Source: Planctomycetota bacterium
GTDB taxonomy: Bacteria > Planctomycetota > UBA1135
Direction of reading: 5' to 3'
Assembly: GCA_026421205.1 (NCBI GenBank)
Contig: JAPKBM010000004.1
Coordinates: 1 to 64,000, forward strand
Length of the DNA stretch: 64,000 bases
Shown: piece after piece, positions 20,128-29,217 of the stretch
How the letters are laid out: each line of letters starts with the position of its first letter
Position numbering within the stretch: position 1 is the first letter of the stretch
Notes under the pieces: generated by a model
What the model was told of the DNA's origin: nothing
The model's input: the letters and a program-made list of their open reading frames with translations, nothing else
Database searches by the model: none
Position numbers and translations under genes: made by a program

Positions 20128-20945
20128 TAAGCCTCTTCTCGCTGCGGACGGCGAAGGGACTCTCTGTAGCGACCTTGGTACCCCCTCTCCATGTCACGCA
20201 AGAAGGCCAAAAGCCGCATGGTTTCCGGCTGAAGATCTCCCAGCGCTTCCATTTCCTGAATGGCCAATACAGTCGGCGCATCACCCGAAAAAAGGCGTCG
20301 ATAGGCATCACGCAACTGGCTCACCGCTTCCCGAGATTTTTCACGGCGCCGAAGGCCGACGGAATTCACGGCCCGAAGGCGGGCAGGGCTGCCTTCGGCA
20401 ACTAAATAAGGAGGAACATCTTTCATGATACGGCTCATTCCACCGACCATTGCCAAAGTGCCCACCGTAACAAAGTGATTGATGGCCGCACCTCCGGAAA
20501 TAATAGCCTGGCTTTCAATCAACACGTGTCCCGCAAGAAGTACGTTATTTCCAAGAATGACTTCATCTTCAATAACACAATCATGCGCAACATGAGAACA
20601 AGCCATCAAAAGATTCTGATTACCGAGACGTGTTACCCAGGAACCTGCCGCCGTGCCAATATTCATAGTTACGAATTCACGGACAACATTGTCATCTCCA
20701 ATGACAAGTCCGCTCTCTTCGCCTGTATATTTCAAGTCTTGTGGAAGTCCACCAATCGCGGCTTGGCCCACGAAACGATTCCGTTTTCCGATGGTTGTCC
20801 GCGACTGCACGGTCACATGAGGCCCAAGCACCGTCTCTGCATCAATCTTTACTTGGCCACCGACGTAACAGAAAGGGCCAACCTCCACACTTGAATCTAA
20901 TTCAGCGGTAGGGGCCACATAAGCGGTGGGGTGAATCAAGGTCAT
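20127..20945 (-). CDS. lpxA: UDP-N-acetylglucosamine acyltransferase LpxA
   Basis: Left-handed beta-helix hexapeptides; IHPTAYVAPTAELDSSVEVGPFCYVG, MACSHVAHDCVIEDEVILGNN, C-terminal GLRRR. Confidence 0.93.
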   Translation of the reverse strand: MTLIHPTAYVAPTAELDSSVEVGPFCYVGGQVKIDAETVLGPHVTVQSRTTIGKRNRFVGQAAIGGLPQDLKYTGEESGLVIGDDNVVREFVTMNIGTAAGSWVTRLGNQNLLMACSHVAHDCVIEDEVILGNNVLLAGHVLIESQAIISGGAAINHFVTVGTLAMVGGMSRIMKDVPPYLVAEGSPARLRAVNSVGLRRREKSREAVSQLRDAYRRLFSGDAPTVLAIQEMEALGDLQPETMRLLAFLRDMERGYQGRYRESLRRPQREEA

Positions 20946-22234
20946 GCATCAATCATGGCAAAGGACAAAAGAGCTTCCGACACAACACGGCGACCGACTT
21001 TTGCCTGTCCTTTTACTTGAACACGACTGCGGTTCACTCGCAGAGTTTCCACCTCAAGGCGTAGTTGATCCCCCGGCACTACAGTTCCGCGGAAGCGCAC
21101 CTTGTCGATGGCCGCTAAAACGCCCAGCTTTCCGGTGAGGTCCAGTTTCCTTTGCAGCAAAAACCCCGCCACTTGAGCAAGTGCTTCTAGCTGAAGGACG
21201 CCTGGCATGAGTGGCTTGTCTGGGAAATGGCCCTGAAAAAATGGGTCAGTGATGCTGACATTTTTCACACCGACCGCCCGACGAAACCCTTCGACTTCAA
21301 TAATTCGATCTACCAAGAGAAAAGGGTATCGATGAGGCAAGCGGCGCATCACATCCTGCACCTCATATTGAATACCACGGCCTTCGCCAGCAACCTCAAT
21401 GGCCTCAAGATCTTCCCGCAAGTGTCGAACCAAAGTCTGGTTCAAACTGTGTCCACTTCGGGTAGCCACGATGTCGGCATGAAGGTCGGCCCCTAAGAGC
21501 GCTAGGTCTCCAAGCACATCCAGCACCTTATGCCGAGTGGGTTCCTGAGGCATTCGAAAATCCGGAGGCTCCTCGCCCCCAAGAACCACCGTGTTTTCTG
21601 CATTGGCGCCCTTTCCCAATCCGGCTTCTAGGAGTGCATCGATTTCTTTTGCTTGCACAAAAGTTCGTGCAGGAGCCAAATCATTCAAAAAAGAATCTGC
21701 ACCCAATTGAAAAGTAAAGGGGCTTGCGTCAATGCCTTCCGGGTACTCCGGTTGAAATAGGACTTTCAGCCCATCGGTACTGGGCGGTAACGCGAGGATT
21801 TCCGCATTCCCTTCACGGAAAATCAAAGGATCTTCAATCTTCAATACTTTCCGTGTTGCTTTTTGCGGAACAATTCCAGCCCCAGAAATCAATGTGGCAT
21901 AGTCTTTTCCTGACCCGTCCATCCCTGGAAGTTCGTCTCCGGAAACGCGCACAAAGATATTGTCCACACCAAGACCAACACAAGCTGAGAGAAGATGCTC
22001 GACCATGCCAATCATTCCGTTTCCCGCACGAAGAACAGTTCGGCGCTGAGAAACCGTGAGGTAACCTGCAAGAGCCGGAATGTCCGGTGGGTCCTCCATG
22101 TCCGTACGCTGGAAAACAACCCCGGTGCCTTCGGGGGCCGGCTCAATCCGCACATGCACGTGATCTCCGGAATGAAGAGCAATTCCCTCCAACTCCACTG
22201 CGCGCTTAATGGTGCGTTCTTTCCGAGTCATCAT
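20942..22234 (-). CDS. lpxC: Bifunctional UDP-3-O-acyl-GlcNAc deacetylase / 3-hydroxyacyl-ACP dehydratase (LpxC-FabZ fusion)
   Basis: LpxC half with MVEHLLSA, HKVLDVLGDLALLG, SGHSLNQTLVRHL; FabZ half with LPHRYPFLLVDRI and GHFPDKPLMPGVLQLEALAQ. Confidence 0.93.
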   Translation of the reverse strand: MMTRKERTIKRAVELEGIALHSGDHVHVRIEPAPEGTGVVFQRTDMEDPPDIPALAGYLTVSQRRTVLRAGNGMIGMVEHLLSACVGLGVDNIFVRVSGDELPGMDGSGKDYATLISGAGIVPQKATRKVLKIEDPLIFREGNAEILALPPSTDGLKVLFQPEYPEGIDASPFTFQLGADSFLNDLAPARTFVQAKEIDALLEAGLGKGANAENTVVLGGEEPPDFRMPQEPTRHKVLDVLGDLALLGADLHADIVATRSGHSLNQTLVRHLREDLEAIEVAGEGRGIQYEVQDVMRRLPHRYPFLLVDRIIEVEGFRRAVGVKNVSITDPFFQGHFPDKPLMPGVLQLEALAQVAGFLLQRKLDLTGKLGVLAAIDKVRFRGTVVPGDQLRLEVETLRVNRSRVQVKGQAKVGRRVVSEALLSFAMIDA

Positions 22235-22241
22235 CCCTAGT

Positions 22242-22835
22242 TTAAGGGGTTTCGGACAAACTTTCGATAACCTCTTGGGTCATATCCAGCTGAGGATGCA
22301 CCCAAAGCAGCTTACGACTGTTCAAAAACTCAGCTGCTATCTGAGTTTCCTGTGGCAAGTCATCCAAGGAAGGAGGTGAAACGAATATTCCAGCGTACCC
22401 TTTAAGGCGACCGATTTCTTCCGCCTTGGCCTGAATTAAGCGTGCTGCGCGGACATAGACTTCACTCTGAGCCGTCTGGAAGCGCTGCAACTGAAACTGC
22501 TGACTACGCTCCAGAGTAAGCCGTGCCGTTTCCAGCTCATGCTTTTTCGTCAAGAAGTCCATCGAATTAGGGTCCATTACCAAGAGTTCCCCTTCTGTGG
22601 CGCGAAGGCTTTTATCTTTCTGACGGAAAGCTTCTGAAGTCGGGGCAAACTGTGCACGCAAACGATCCATCTCGTCAACGACTGCCGGCACCTCGTTAAA
22701 GCATCGTTGCATGTCCAAAAAATGGATGTCCTCGTCTAAAGCAGGCGACTCTCTTTCGGCAATCAACGAGCCACCGAGGAAAGCCAATGCAGTACAAAGC
22801 AGTGGTAAGTGGATGAGTAAAATCTTTTGGTTCAT
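22242..22835 (-). CDS. OmpH/Skp-family periplasmic chaperone
   Basis: Signal peptide then coiled coil; FLDMQRCFNEVPAVVDEMDRLRAQF...; directly downstream of bamA. Confidence 0.75.
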   Translation of the reverse strand: MNQKILLIHLPLLCTALAFLGGSLIAERESPALDEDIHFLDMQRCFNEVPAVVDEMDRLRAQFAPTSEAFRQKDKSLRATEGELLVMDPNSMDFLTKKHELETARLTLERSQQFQLQRFQTAQSEVYVRAARLIQAKAEEIGRLKGYAGIFVSPPSLDDLPQETQIAAEFLNSRKLLWVHPQLDMTQEVIESLSETP

Positions 22836-25324
22836 TAAAATTCTCCAAAGGTAAAGCTAACTAAACTTGTTCTATCCCCCCCTTCCTTGTGAACAGGGAT
22901 GCCGAAATCTAAGGCCAAAGGCATCTGAGGCATAAATGGAATCCTTATACGGAGTCCAAAACCGGCAGAGACCCGCGTGGGCTGAAGGTGTCCAAAAGAA
23001 TCGCCAAAACTTCCCGCGTCCACAAAGAAAGCCCCCCGCATCCATTGCACTTCTTCTACCTTGTCTCGCTCCTTGCCAGAGAAGAGAGGGAAACGTAACT
23101 CCATGGTGCTATTCCATGCACTCGAGCCACCCACAGGGTAGCCGTCGACTTCACCAATGCCTCGGTAGTCAAATCCACGAATGGACCCTTGGCCGCCCAA
23201 CCAATAAAGTTCGGTAAAAGGGAGCGCATCAGCAGACCAGCATTGCCTTATTTTTCCTTCTATGGCGAATGTGTAATCTCTACTCAGAGAATCTTCAAAT
23301 ACTCGGAAGTACTTTCCAAAACTCAAGTCAGATTTTGTGAAACCTAAATCACCTCCGAATCGTTTGCCGGCACGAGACACCTCCATGCGGACCTTATGAC
23401 TGTCAATCGGAGAGAATGGGTTAACAACGGTGCTCCAAGAAAATCCAGCAAACCCATAGAGCTTTGTCAAACCTGCCAGTTGCTCCGGATCCTCGGATGC
23501 GGTCTCAAGGGATCCACGAACACCATCCGCAATACGTCCAATGGAAGCCGTCTCTAGCCCTGGGCCTCCAAAAATAGAAAAGTGTCGGCCAAAACGTCGA
23601 CTTACCGAAAGTCGAAACCCCGCACGATCTTCAAGGTGGGTACGAAAACGATGAAGCCTCTTAAACAGTGAAGTATTTAGACCGACTCGGTTCACGTGCT
23701 CTTTCAATAAATCCGGTTCTGAAAAACTAAAGCTGTATTGGGAATAATCTATCCCAGGAGCAATAAAAAGGGAAAGGGATTGCCCAGCTCCGGTGAAGGC
23801 TTCGCCATTCAGCAGCTCCGTTAAAGTTTTGTCCCATGAAGTTGGAAAGTCAAATAAATCAAAGTTGCTCTTCTTCAAAGTCGCCGAAAGAAAAGCACCA
23901 AAGTTTGCATTGTACCCCCCACCAAACATCATATTTCCGGTCCCTCTCCCTTCCTTGACCTGGAAGTGTAAATTTACCCATTCAGAATCTTCGGTGGGCT
24001 CAAAGCGATAAGCCACGGAAGGTGCGCGGGTGTCTGGGTCCAAGAACCAGTTGGTTCCAAGAAGTCGACGCTGTGCGCGAGCAGCCAAGCCCATATCCGC
24101 CAAGTCTCCTGGCTCCAGTTCAATTTCCCGGCGAATGATACGGTCCTGGGATTGCGTGTTCCCTTCAATGATGACTTCTCGAATTCTCTTCGGATCTCCT
24201 TCTCGAATCCGAAAGACCACCATTACCTGATGCTCCGCATCCGTGCGCGTATCCATTTGCATGGCGAAAAAGGAAGCATCTCGCTCGGAATCTCTACGGA
24301 TGGAAACCGTATGGCCCCTCTCTCCATAAAATCGGCGGATTGCGGCGGCGTCAGCGGCAATGCGAATGGCTTCTAATGGGGCGCCAGGAGGCAAGTTCTC
24401 CAAAACAGCGCTCAGTTCTTCCGAAGAATACCGAAGACTTTCTCCTTCTGCCCAAGCCTCAAAGATAACACCTGCAACCTGATAGAGCTCTCCTTCTTCC
24501 ACATGGAAAATGAGATCCACTTCCGTTTGGCCTTCTATTAGAAGGGGCGTTTCCAACCAAACTTTGGCATCCAGATAGCCCAAGTCTTGATACAAATTCA
24601 TCATGGAGATTCGATCTCGCTGCAGAGCCCCTGGGTCATAAACAGAAGAACCCAATCCAAGGATTCCATTGCTGATCTCTATTTCACCCTCAAGCGAGAG
24701 GTCAAAAAAGGAACTTTCCGAAATACTTTTCACTCCAACAAATTGAATCGAACCAATCTTAACCTGAGGCCCTTCTTGAATATAAAAGGTGACCTCATCT
24801 AGGTCTTGATTTGTCTCTGCCTCAACTTTTGCATGAGCATATCCCCGCTCACGGTATACCTTTTCAATCACCGACGCCACGCGCGGTATTGCTTGTTGAT
24901 CAATCGCCTGACTTGCGGACAGCCCGGTCAACAAGAGAAAATCATCTCTTTGTAAATCATTCAGAGTTCCCCCAAGAAAAACGACCCTGCGAAATGACTC
25001 CATGGGCACGACATAGAGAAAAAGACGGACATGACCCGGTGATATTTGTTCTACGGAAAGACGTTCCATTCGAACACGCAAACGGGACCAAAGGAAATCC
25101 ACATCATGGCGGTATCGATCTGGTTGAAAACTCTGACCTTCTTTCAAGGTCAGCGCAGAACGAACTTTTACCTCAAGGTCACCCGCCCCCACAATACGGA
25201 TTTCATCAATAATCGCGCCTTGCCCCTTCTCCTGCTGAGGAGCCGGGGAATAGGCCCAAAGAGGTGTTGTTGGAGCACTCAGCAACACGCAAAAAAACAA
25301 GACTCGCAAAAATAAATCTCTCAT
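22835..25324 (-). CDS. bamA: Outer membrane protein assembly factor BamA (Omp85)
   Basis: POTRA-like repeats (IDEIRIVGAGDLEVKVRSALTLKEG..., IREVIIEGNTQSQDRIIRREIELEPGD) and C-terminal barrel with LGGQGSIRGFDYRGIGEVDGYPVGGSS and terminal VSFTFGEF. Confidence 0.92.
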   Translation of the reverse strand: MRDLFLRVLFFCVLLSAPTTPLWAYSPAPQQEKGQGAIIDEIRIVGAGDLEVKVRSALTLKEGQSFQPDRYRHDVDFLWSRLRVRMERLSVEQISPGHVRLFLYVVPMESFRRVVFLGGTLNDLQRDDFLLLTGLSASQAIDQQAIPRVASVIEKVYRERGYAHAKVEAETNQDLDEVTFYIQEGPQVKIGSIQFVGVKSISESSFFDLSLEGEIEISNGILGLGSSVYDPGALQRDRISMMNLYQDLGYLDAKVWLETPLLIEGQTEVDLIFHVEEGELYQVAGVIFEAWAEGESLRYSSEELSAVLENLPPGAPLEAIRIAADAAAIRRFYGERGHTVSIRRDSERDASFFAMQMDTRTDAEHQVMVVFRIREGDPKRIREVIIEGNTQSQDRIIRREIELEPGDLADMGLAARAQRRLLGTNWFLDPDTRAPSVAYRFEPTEDSEWVNLHFQVKEGRGTGNMMFGGGYNANFGAFLSATLKKSNFDLFDFPTSWDKTLTELLNGEAFTGAGQSLSLFIAPGIDYSQYSFSFSEPDLLKEHVNRVGLNTSLFKRLHRFRTHLEDRAGFRLSVSRRFGRHFSIFGGPGLETASIGRIADGVRGSLETASEDPEQLAGLTKLYGFAGFSWSTVVNPFSPIDSHKVRMEVSRAGKRFGGDLGFTKSDLSFGKYFRVFEDSLSRDYTFAIEGKIRQCWSADALPFTELYWLGGQGSIRGFDYRGIGEVDGYPVGGSSAWNSTMELRFPLFSGKERDKVEEVQWMRGAFFVDAGSFGDSFGHLQPTRVSAGFGLRIRIPFMPQMPLALDFGIPVHKEGGDRTSLVSFTFGEF

Positions 25325-25336
25325 GAGTAATAAAAG

Positions 25337-26665
25337 TCAAATAACGGGTTCATGCACGGCATTTTCAAAGCGCATACACTCATTTTGGTAGGTCAAATGG
25401 ACATTGCCCGTTGGTCCGTTTCTGTTTTTTGCAATGATGAGCTCACCGAGCCCCTGATTGTCATCATTTTTCCCGTAGTATTCCTCTCGGAACAACATCA
25501 TGACCATGTCCGCATCCTGCTCAATTGCCCCTGACTCTCTCAAGTCCGACAACATAGGTCGGTGGGAATCTCGTTTTTCTGCAGCACGATTCAGCTGAGC
25601 CAGTGCTAAAACAGGAACTTTCATGTCCTTTGCGATGGCCTTCAAAGTCCGGGAAATGGTAGATATTTCCTGTTGCCGATTTTCTGCCTTTGTGGTGAGC
25701 AACTGCAAATAGTCAATGATGATGATGTCAAGTTTTCCGTCTCTTTTCAGACGGCGTGCCTTAGCGCGGATTTCAGAAAGGCTCGGAGAAGAAGAATCAT
25801 CAATGTAGACGGTTGCGTTAGAAAAACTCCCCGCCGACAGCGTCAAGCGTTGCCGCGAACCGGCATCCATTTTGCCGCTCCTTAATGCTTCGTGACGAAT
25901 TCTAGCATGCGAAGAAAGCAACCGCTGTACCAATTGATCTGCGGGCATCTCCAAAGAGAAGAGAAGCACGGCCTTATTCTCTTCAAGAGCCATACGCTCC
26001 AGCACATTTAGCGCGAGAGCTGTTTTCCCCATGGAAGGACGCGCAGCAAGTACAACCAAATCACCTGGCTGGAAGCCTTGTTTTTCATCCAAATCCAAGA
26101 ATCCCGTCTTCAAGCCTCGACTTGTCCCGTCTTCGGAAAGAATGCGGTCAATATTTTCTTCCACTAATTCTTTCATGCTACGGAATTGACCGCTCACAAG
26201 GCGATCCCCAACCTCAAACACTTTCTGTTCCGCTTCATCCACCAATTTGCGGACATCCTCCTCCTCCGTCTCCGCGACCAAACGCGTGATTTCCTCAGAA
26301 GCCTTCAGCAGCTTTCGGCGAATGGCCAAGTCATGAACAATCTGGATGTGATTTTCCAGAAATGCGACGGAAGGCACAGCCTCCATGAGTTCTTTCAGGT
26401 AATTACGACCCCCCAATTCGTCGGCCTTTCCAAGCCGTTCCATTTCTTGGTTGACCGTGACGGGGTCACAAGACCCACTCGCACGCCCCTCCATCGCTGC
26501 AATGATCTCAAAGAGGCCACAGTGGCGTGGAGAATAAAAGTCATAGACGTGAAGCTTCCCGACGACTTCGGCCGCCCGACGGGGATCCCGCATAAGACTC
26601 CCCAGGACACTCTTTTCCGCCTCTAAATCAAAAGGAAGATGTGCGTTGAGACCTTGGTTTTTCAT
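25337..26665 (-). CDS. dnaB: Replicative DNA helicase DnaB
   Basis: PFDLEAEKSVLGSLM, LAARPSMGKTALALN Walker A, IIIDYLQLL Walker B, LAQLNRAAEKR, DLRESGAIEQDADMVMML. Confidence 0.96.
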   Translation of the reverse strand: MKNQGLNAHLPFDLEAEKSVLGSLMRDPRRAAEVVGKLHVYDFYSPRHCGLFEIIAAMEGRASGSCDPVTVNQEMERLGKADELGGRNYLKELMEAVPSVAFLENHIQIVHDLAIRRKLLKASEEITRLVAETEEEDVRKLVDEAEQKVFEVGDRLVSGQFRSMKELVEENIDRILSEDGTSRGLKTGFLDLDEKQGFQPGDLVVLAARPSMGKTALALNVLERMALEENKAVLLFSLEMPADQLVQRLLSSHARIRHEALRSGKMDAGSRQRLTLSAGSFSNATVYIDDSSSPSLSEIRAKARRLKRDGKLDIIIIDYLQLLTTKAENRQQEISTISRTLKAIAKDMKVPVLALAQLNRAAEKRDSHRPMLSDLRESGAIEQDADMVMMLFREEYYGKNDDNQGLGELIIAKNRNGPTGNVHLTYQNECMRFENAVHEPVI

Positions 26666-26731
26666 GAAGCAACTAGGATACAAACCCTGGCGGCCCGTGC
26701 CCCGTGAGGCCGAGCCACCAGGGGGAATGAA

Positions 26732-27265
26732 TTACTCAGCACCAGCTTCACTGGAAGCTGCCGTTTCTTCTGACGACTCTGTGTCATCCTCACCTAAATC
26801 CATGGCCTCATCCGTCTCAGTGGCGAGCACCCAAACTTTAATGTTTGAGTTTAAGTCACCATGAATATGAATAGGTACTTCAAACTCACCCGCAGCCCGA
26901 ATGGGTTCCGCAAGGCGAACGTGAGACTCTGGAATATCGAAGCCTTGCTCTTGGAGTGAATCTGCAATGCGCTTGGCGGTCACTGCGCCGTACAAGTGCC
27001 CGGTAGCATTCACACGCTCTTCGTAGGTCAACTGCAAAGACTCAAGACGTTTTGCAAGAGCACCATGTTCCGCCTCAAGACTAAGCCGACGTGTTTCCGC
27101 GTCTTCTTTAGCCCGTTGGATTGCACGAATACCTTCCTCAGAAAACGGGGTAGCTTTTCCTAATGGAAAAAGGTGATTCCGAGCATACCCGGCACTGACC
27201 TCAATGATGTCGCCGACATGTCCTAAAGCAGGAATGTCTTCGCTAAGAATGATTTGAGTTTTCAT
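26732..27265 (-). CDS. rplI: 50S ribosomal protein L9 with acidic C-terminal tail
   Basis: MKTQIILSEDIPALGHVGDIIEVSAGYARNHLFPLGKA; tail DLGEDDTESSEETAASSEAGAE. Confidence 0.95.
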   Translation of the reverse strand: MKTQIILSEDIPALGHVGDIIEVSAGYARNHLFPLGKATPFSEEGIRAIQRAKEDAETRRLSLEAEHGALAKRLESLQLTYEERVNATGHLYGAVTAKRIADSLQEQGFDIPESHVRLAEPIRAAGEFEVPIHIHGDLNSNIKVWVLATETDEAMDLGEDDTESSEETAASSEAGAE

Positions 27266-27456
27266 TAGATACCATAGGGCAAGAGGGAGAGAAAACGAGC
27301 GTATTTAATGGCCCGCTTCAATTTGCGCTGTTGGCGCGCCTTTAAGCCGGTCCGCTGCGCCGAATGAATTCGACCTTGCGCATTCATGTAACGCTGAAGG
27401 GTTTCGATATCTTTGTAGTCGAAACGCTTTGGATGTTTTGTTATTTCTTGTGTCAT
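27265..27456 (-). CDS. rpsR: 30S ribosomal protein S18
   Basis: FDYKDIETLQRYMNAQGRIHSAQRTGLKARQQRKLKRAIKYARFLSLLPY; start taken at the second in-frame ATG. Confidence 0.94.
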   Translation of the reverse strand: MTQEITKHPKRFDYKDIETLQRYMNAQGRIHSAQRTGLKARQQRKLKRAIKYARFLSLLPYGI

Positions 27457-27466
27457 CGTGTGCACC

Positions 27467-28021
27467 TTATTCCTTTTCGTTGGAAGCCGCTACTGCTGGC
27501 TCAGGGGTTTTCTCTGAAGCAGACCCTTCCGCTTCTTCTTTCTTTTTAGATTTTCCAGAGTCCTCTTCAGAGTCCTCTCCAGAGTCCTTCTCAGCGTCCT
27601 TCTCAGCGTCCTTCTTCTTGTCGGATCCCGTAATGTATTCCTCGATGTACTCTTCCTCAATTTCTTCGGGAACGTCTATGTCAGCATCTTCAATGCCAAT
27701 GCCCAGTTCATCCTCAGGGATTTCATCTTCTCGCAAGAAAAGAATGCGAAAAACGGGACCTAAAAGGTACATTTCTCTTTTTGTTGCTGACACCGTCTCT
27801 TGGCCTGCCATGATCCAACCCATTAAATAGGTGGCTCTCTTGCGGCCAGCAATGGGGTAAGCCAAAGCCTGCTCTGCCCAAAGGCGAAGAACCTTCACGT
27901 CCGCGCCATGCTTTTCTAAAGTGGTTCGCACCCAATCACGGGTTGCGTTGAATCCTTGGGCGCGCACCTCTTCATTATCGAGGAGGAACATCACCTGGTA
28001 TGCGTATTGTTTATTTTCCAT
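27467..28021 (-). CDS. rpsF: 30S ribosomal protein S6 with long charged C-terminal extension
   Basis: YAYQVMFLLDNEEVR... WAEQALAYPIAGRKRATYLMGWIMAG; about 70 aa Asp/Glu/Lys/Ser-rich extension. Confidence 0.92.
   Translation of the reverse strand: MENKQYAYQVMFLLDNEEVRAQGFNATRDWVRTTLEKHGADVKVLRLWAEQALAYPIAGRKRATYLMGWIMAGQETVSATKREMYLLGPVFRILFLREDEIPEDELGIGIEDADIDVPEEIEEEYIEEYITGSDKKKDAEKDAEKDSGEDSEEDSGKSKKKEEAEGSASEKTPEPAVAASNEKE
27555..27625. repeat. Low-complexity imperfect tandem repeat inside rpsF 3' end
   Basis: Repeated gagtcctct/gagtccttctc/agcgtccttctc units encoding DAEKDAEKDSGEDSEEDSG. Confidence 0.75.
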
Positions 28022-28066
28022 GTTGTGCCTTTCCGGTCCTGCCGGTTTGTCCGCGGAATTGCGGAT

Positions 28067-28690
28067 TCACGCCTGCGGCTTGCGGCGGTTGTATTGAGTT
28101 TGGAGCTCTTCCAAGGAATGCCCCTTTGCCCAGTCCTCCGCCGCCCAAGAAGCCGTTTCAAGCATTTCTTGAACCGTCTCTTCATCAGAAGTGCGGAAGG
28201 TCTCTAAAACAAAATCAACTGAGTCTTGTCCAGGATCCCCAACCCCTAAGCGTATGCGTGGGTAATTCAAGGACTGTAAAGAAGACTCCACATCACGAAG
28301 GCCGTTATGGCCTCCACAACTTCCCGAAGCCCTGAGGCGAAGCGCCCCAAGAGGGAGATGAAAATCATCCGTGAGAATGAGCATGTTTTCCGGTGGAATC
28401 TCCAAGGTCTGTAGTGCTGCCAAAACAGCTCCACCACTTCGGTTCATAAAGACAGTGGGCCAAAACAATGCGAAACGACGAGTTGGAGAACAAAGAAGGT
28501 CTCCCCACCGTTTTCCGTGGAGTGTCAATGGCTCTGGCTCTATGCCCAACCGGTGTGCGAAAAGATCGAGTACGTCAAAGCCAACGTTATGGCGTGTTCC
28601 GACGTATTGCGGCCCAGGGTTTCCCAGACCGACGAGAAGCCGAAGCCCCTGCCCTTCGGGAGGGTGCCCCCCATCAGGACCGGAAATCAT
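28067..28690 (-). CDS. pth: Peptidyl-tRNA hydrolase
   Basis: LLVGLGNPGPQYVGTRHNVGFDVLD, TVFMNRSGGAV, LPLGALRLRASGSCGGHNGLRDVESSL. Confidence 0.95.
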   Translation of the reverse strand: MISGPDGGHPPEGQGLRLLVGLGNPGPQYVGTRHNVGFDVLDLFAHRLGIEPEPLTLHGKRWGDLLCSPTRRFALFWPTVFMNRSGGAVLAALQTLEIPPENMLILTDDFHLPLGALRLRASGSCGGHNGLRDVESSLQSLNYPRIRLGVGDPGQDSVDFVLETFRTSDEETVQEMLETASWAAEDWAKGHSLEELQTQYNRRKPQA

Positions 28691-28711
28691 AGGCCTGCGC
28701 CCTCCAACGGG

Positions 28712-29179
28712 CTACTCCTCTTCGTCCGAAGAAGAACCTTCTCCGTCTTCTGCAGCCTCATCCTCCGCAGCTTCCGCAGCTTCTAAGGCAGCCGTGGCGG
28801 CGGCTTCAGCTTCTTCGGCGACTTTCTTAGCAGCGGCATCCCGTTCGGCCTCGTCCGCCGCAGCAGCTTCTGCTTGCTCTTGGGCAGCAGAGCCATCCGG
28901 ATCCCGGAGAAACTCAACGTTTTGAATCAGGTCTCCCATGTAATCCCACTGGACCTCACGAAGGATGCAAACTGTCTTTTTGCCGTCGACTTTGAGGTCA
29001 AATACACGAGCCTCCTTCCGAAGGGCCGCCTCAAACTCACTTTGGTTGATGCTCAGCGAGACTGAAGGCTCTCCAGCACCCACAACGTTGGCAGGAATGG
29101 AGCCTGCAGCGCGCAGGGCAATGGAGGCACGAGTGCCGAACTTTTCACGCGATTGCGTAGAGAGGGTGATATTTTCCAT
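28712..29179 (-). CDS. rplY: 50S ribosomal protein L25 (Ctc-type N-terminal domain) with Ala/Glu-rich tail
   Basis: REKFGTRASIALRAAGSIPANVVGAGEPSVSLSINQSEFEAAL...KKTVCILREVQWDYMGDLIQNVEFLR; then low-complexity A/E/D tail. Confidence 0.85.
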   Translation of the reverse strand: MENITLSTQSREKFGTRASIALRAAGSIPANVVGAGEPSVSLSINQSEFEAALRKEARVFDLKVDGKKTVCILREVQWDYMGDLIQNVEFLRDPDGSAAQEQAEAAAADEAERDAAAKKVAEEAEAAATAALEAAEAAEDEAAEDGEGSSSDEEE

Positions 29180-29217
29180 CGTTCAAGGGGTGCTCAAGCT
29201 ATTGAGAACCGCCTATT

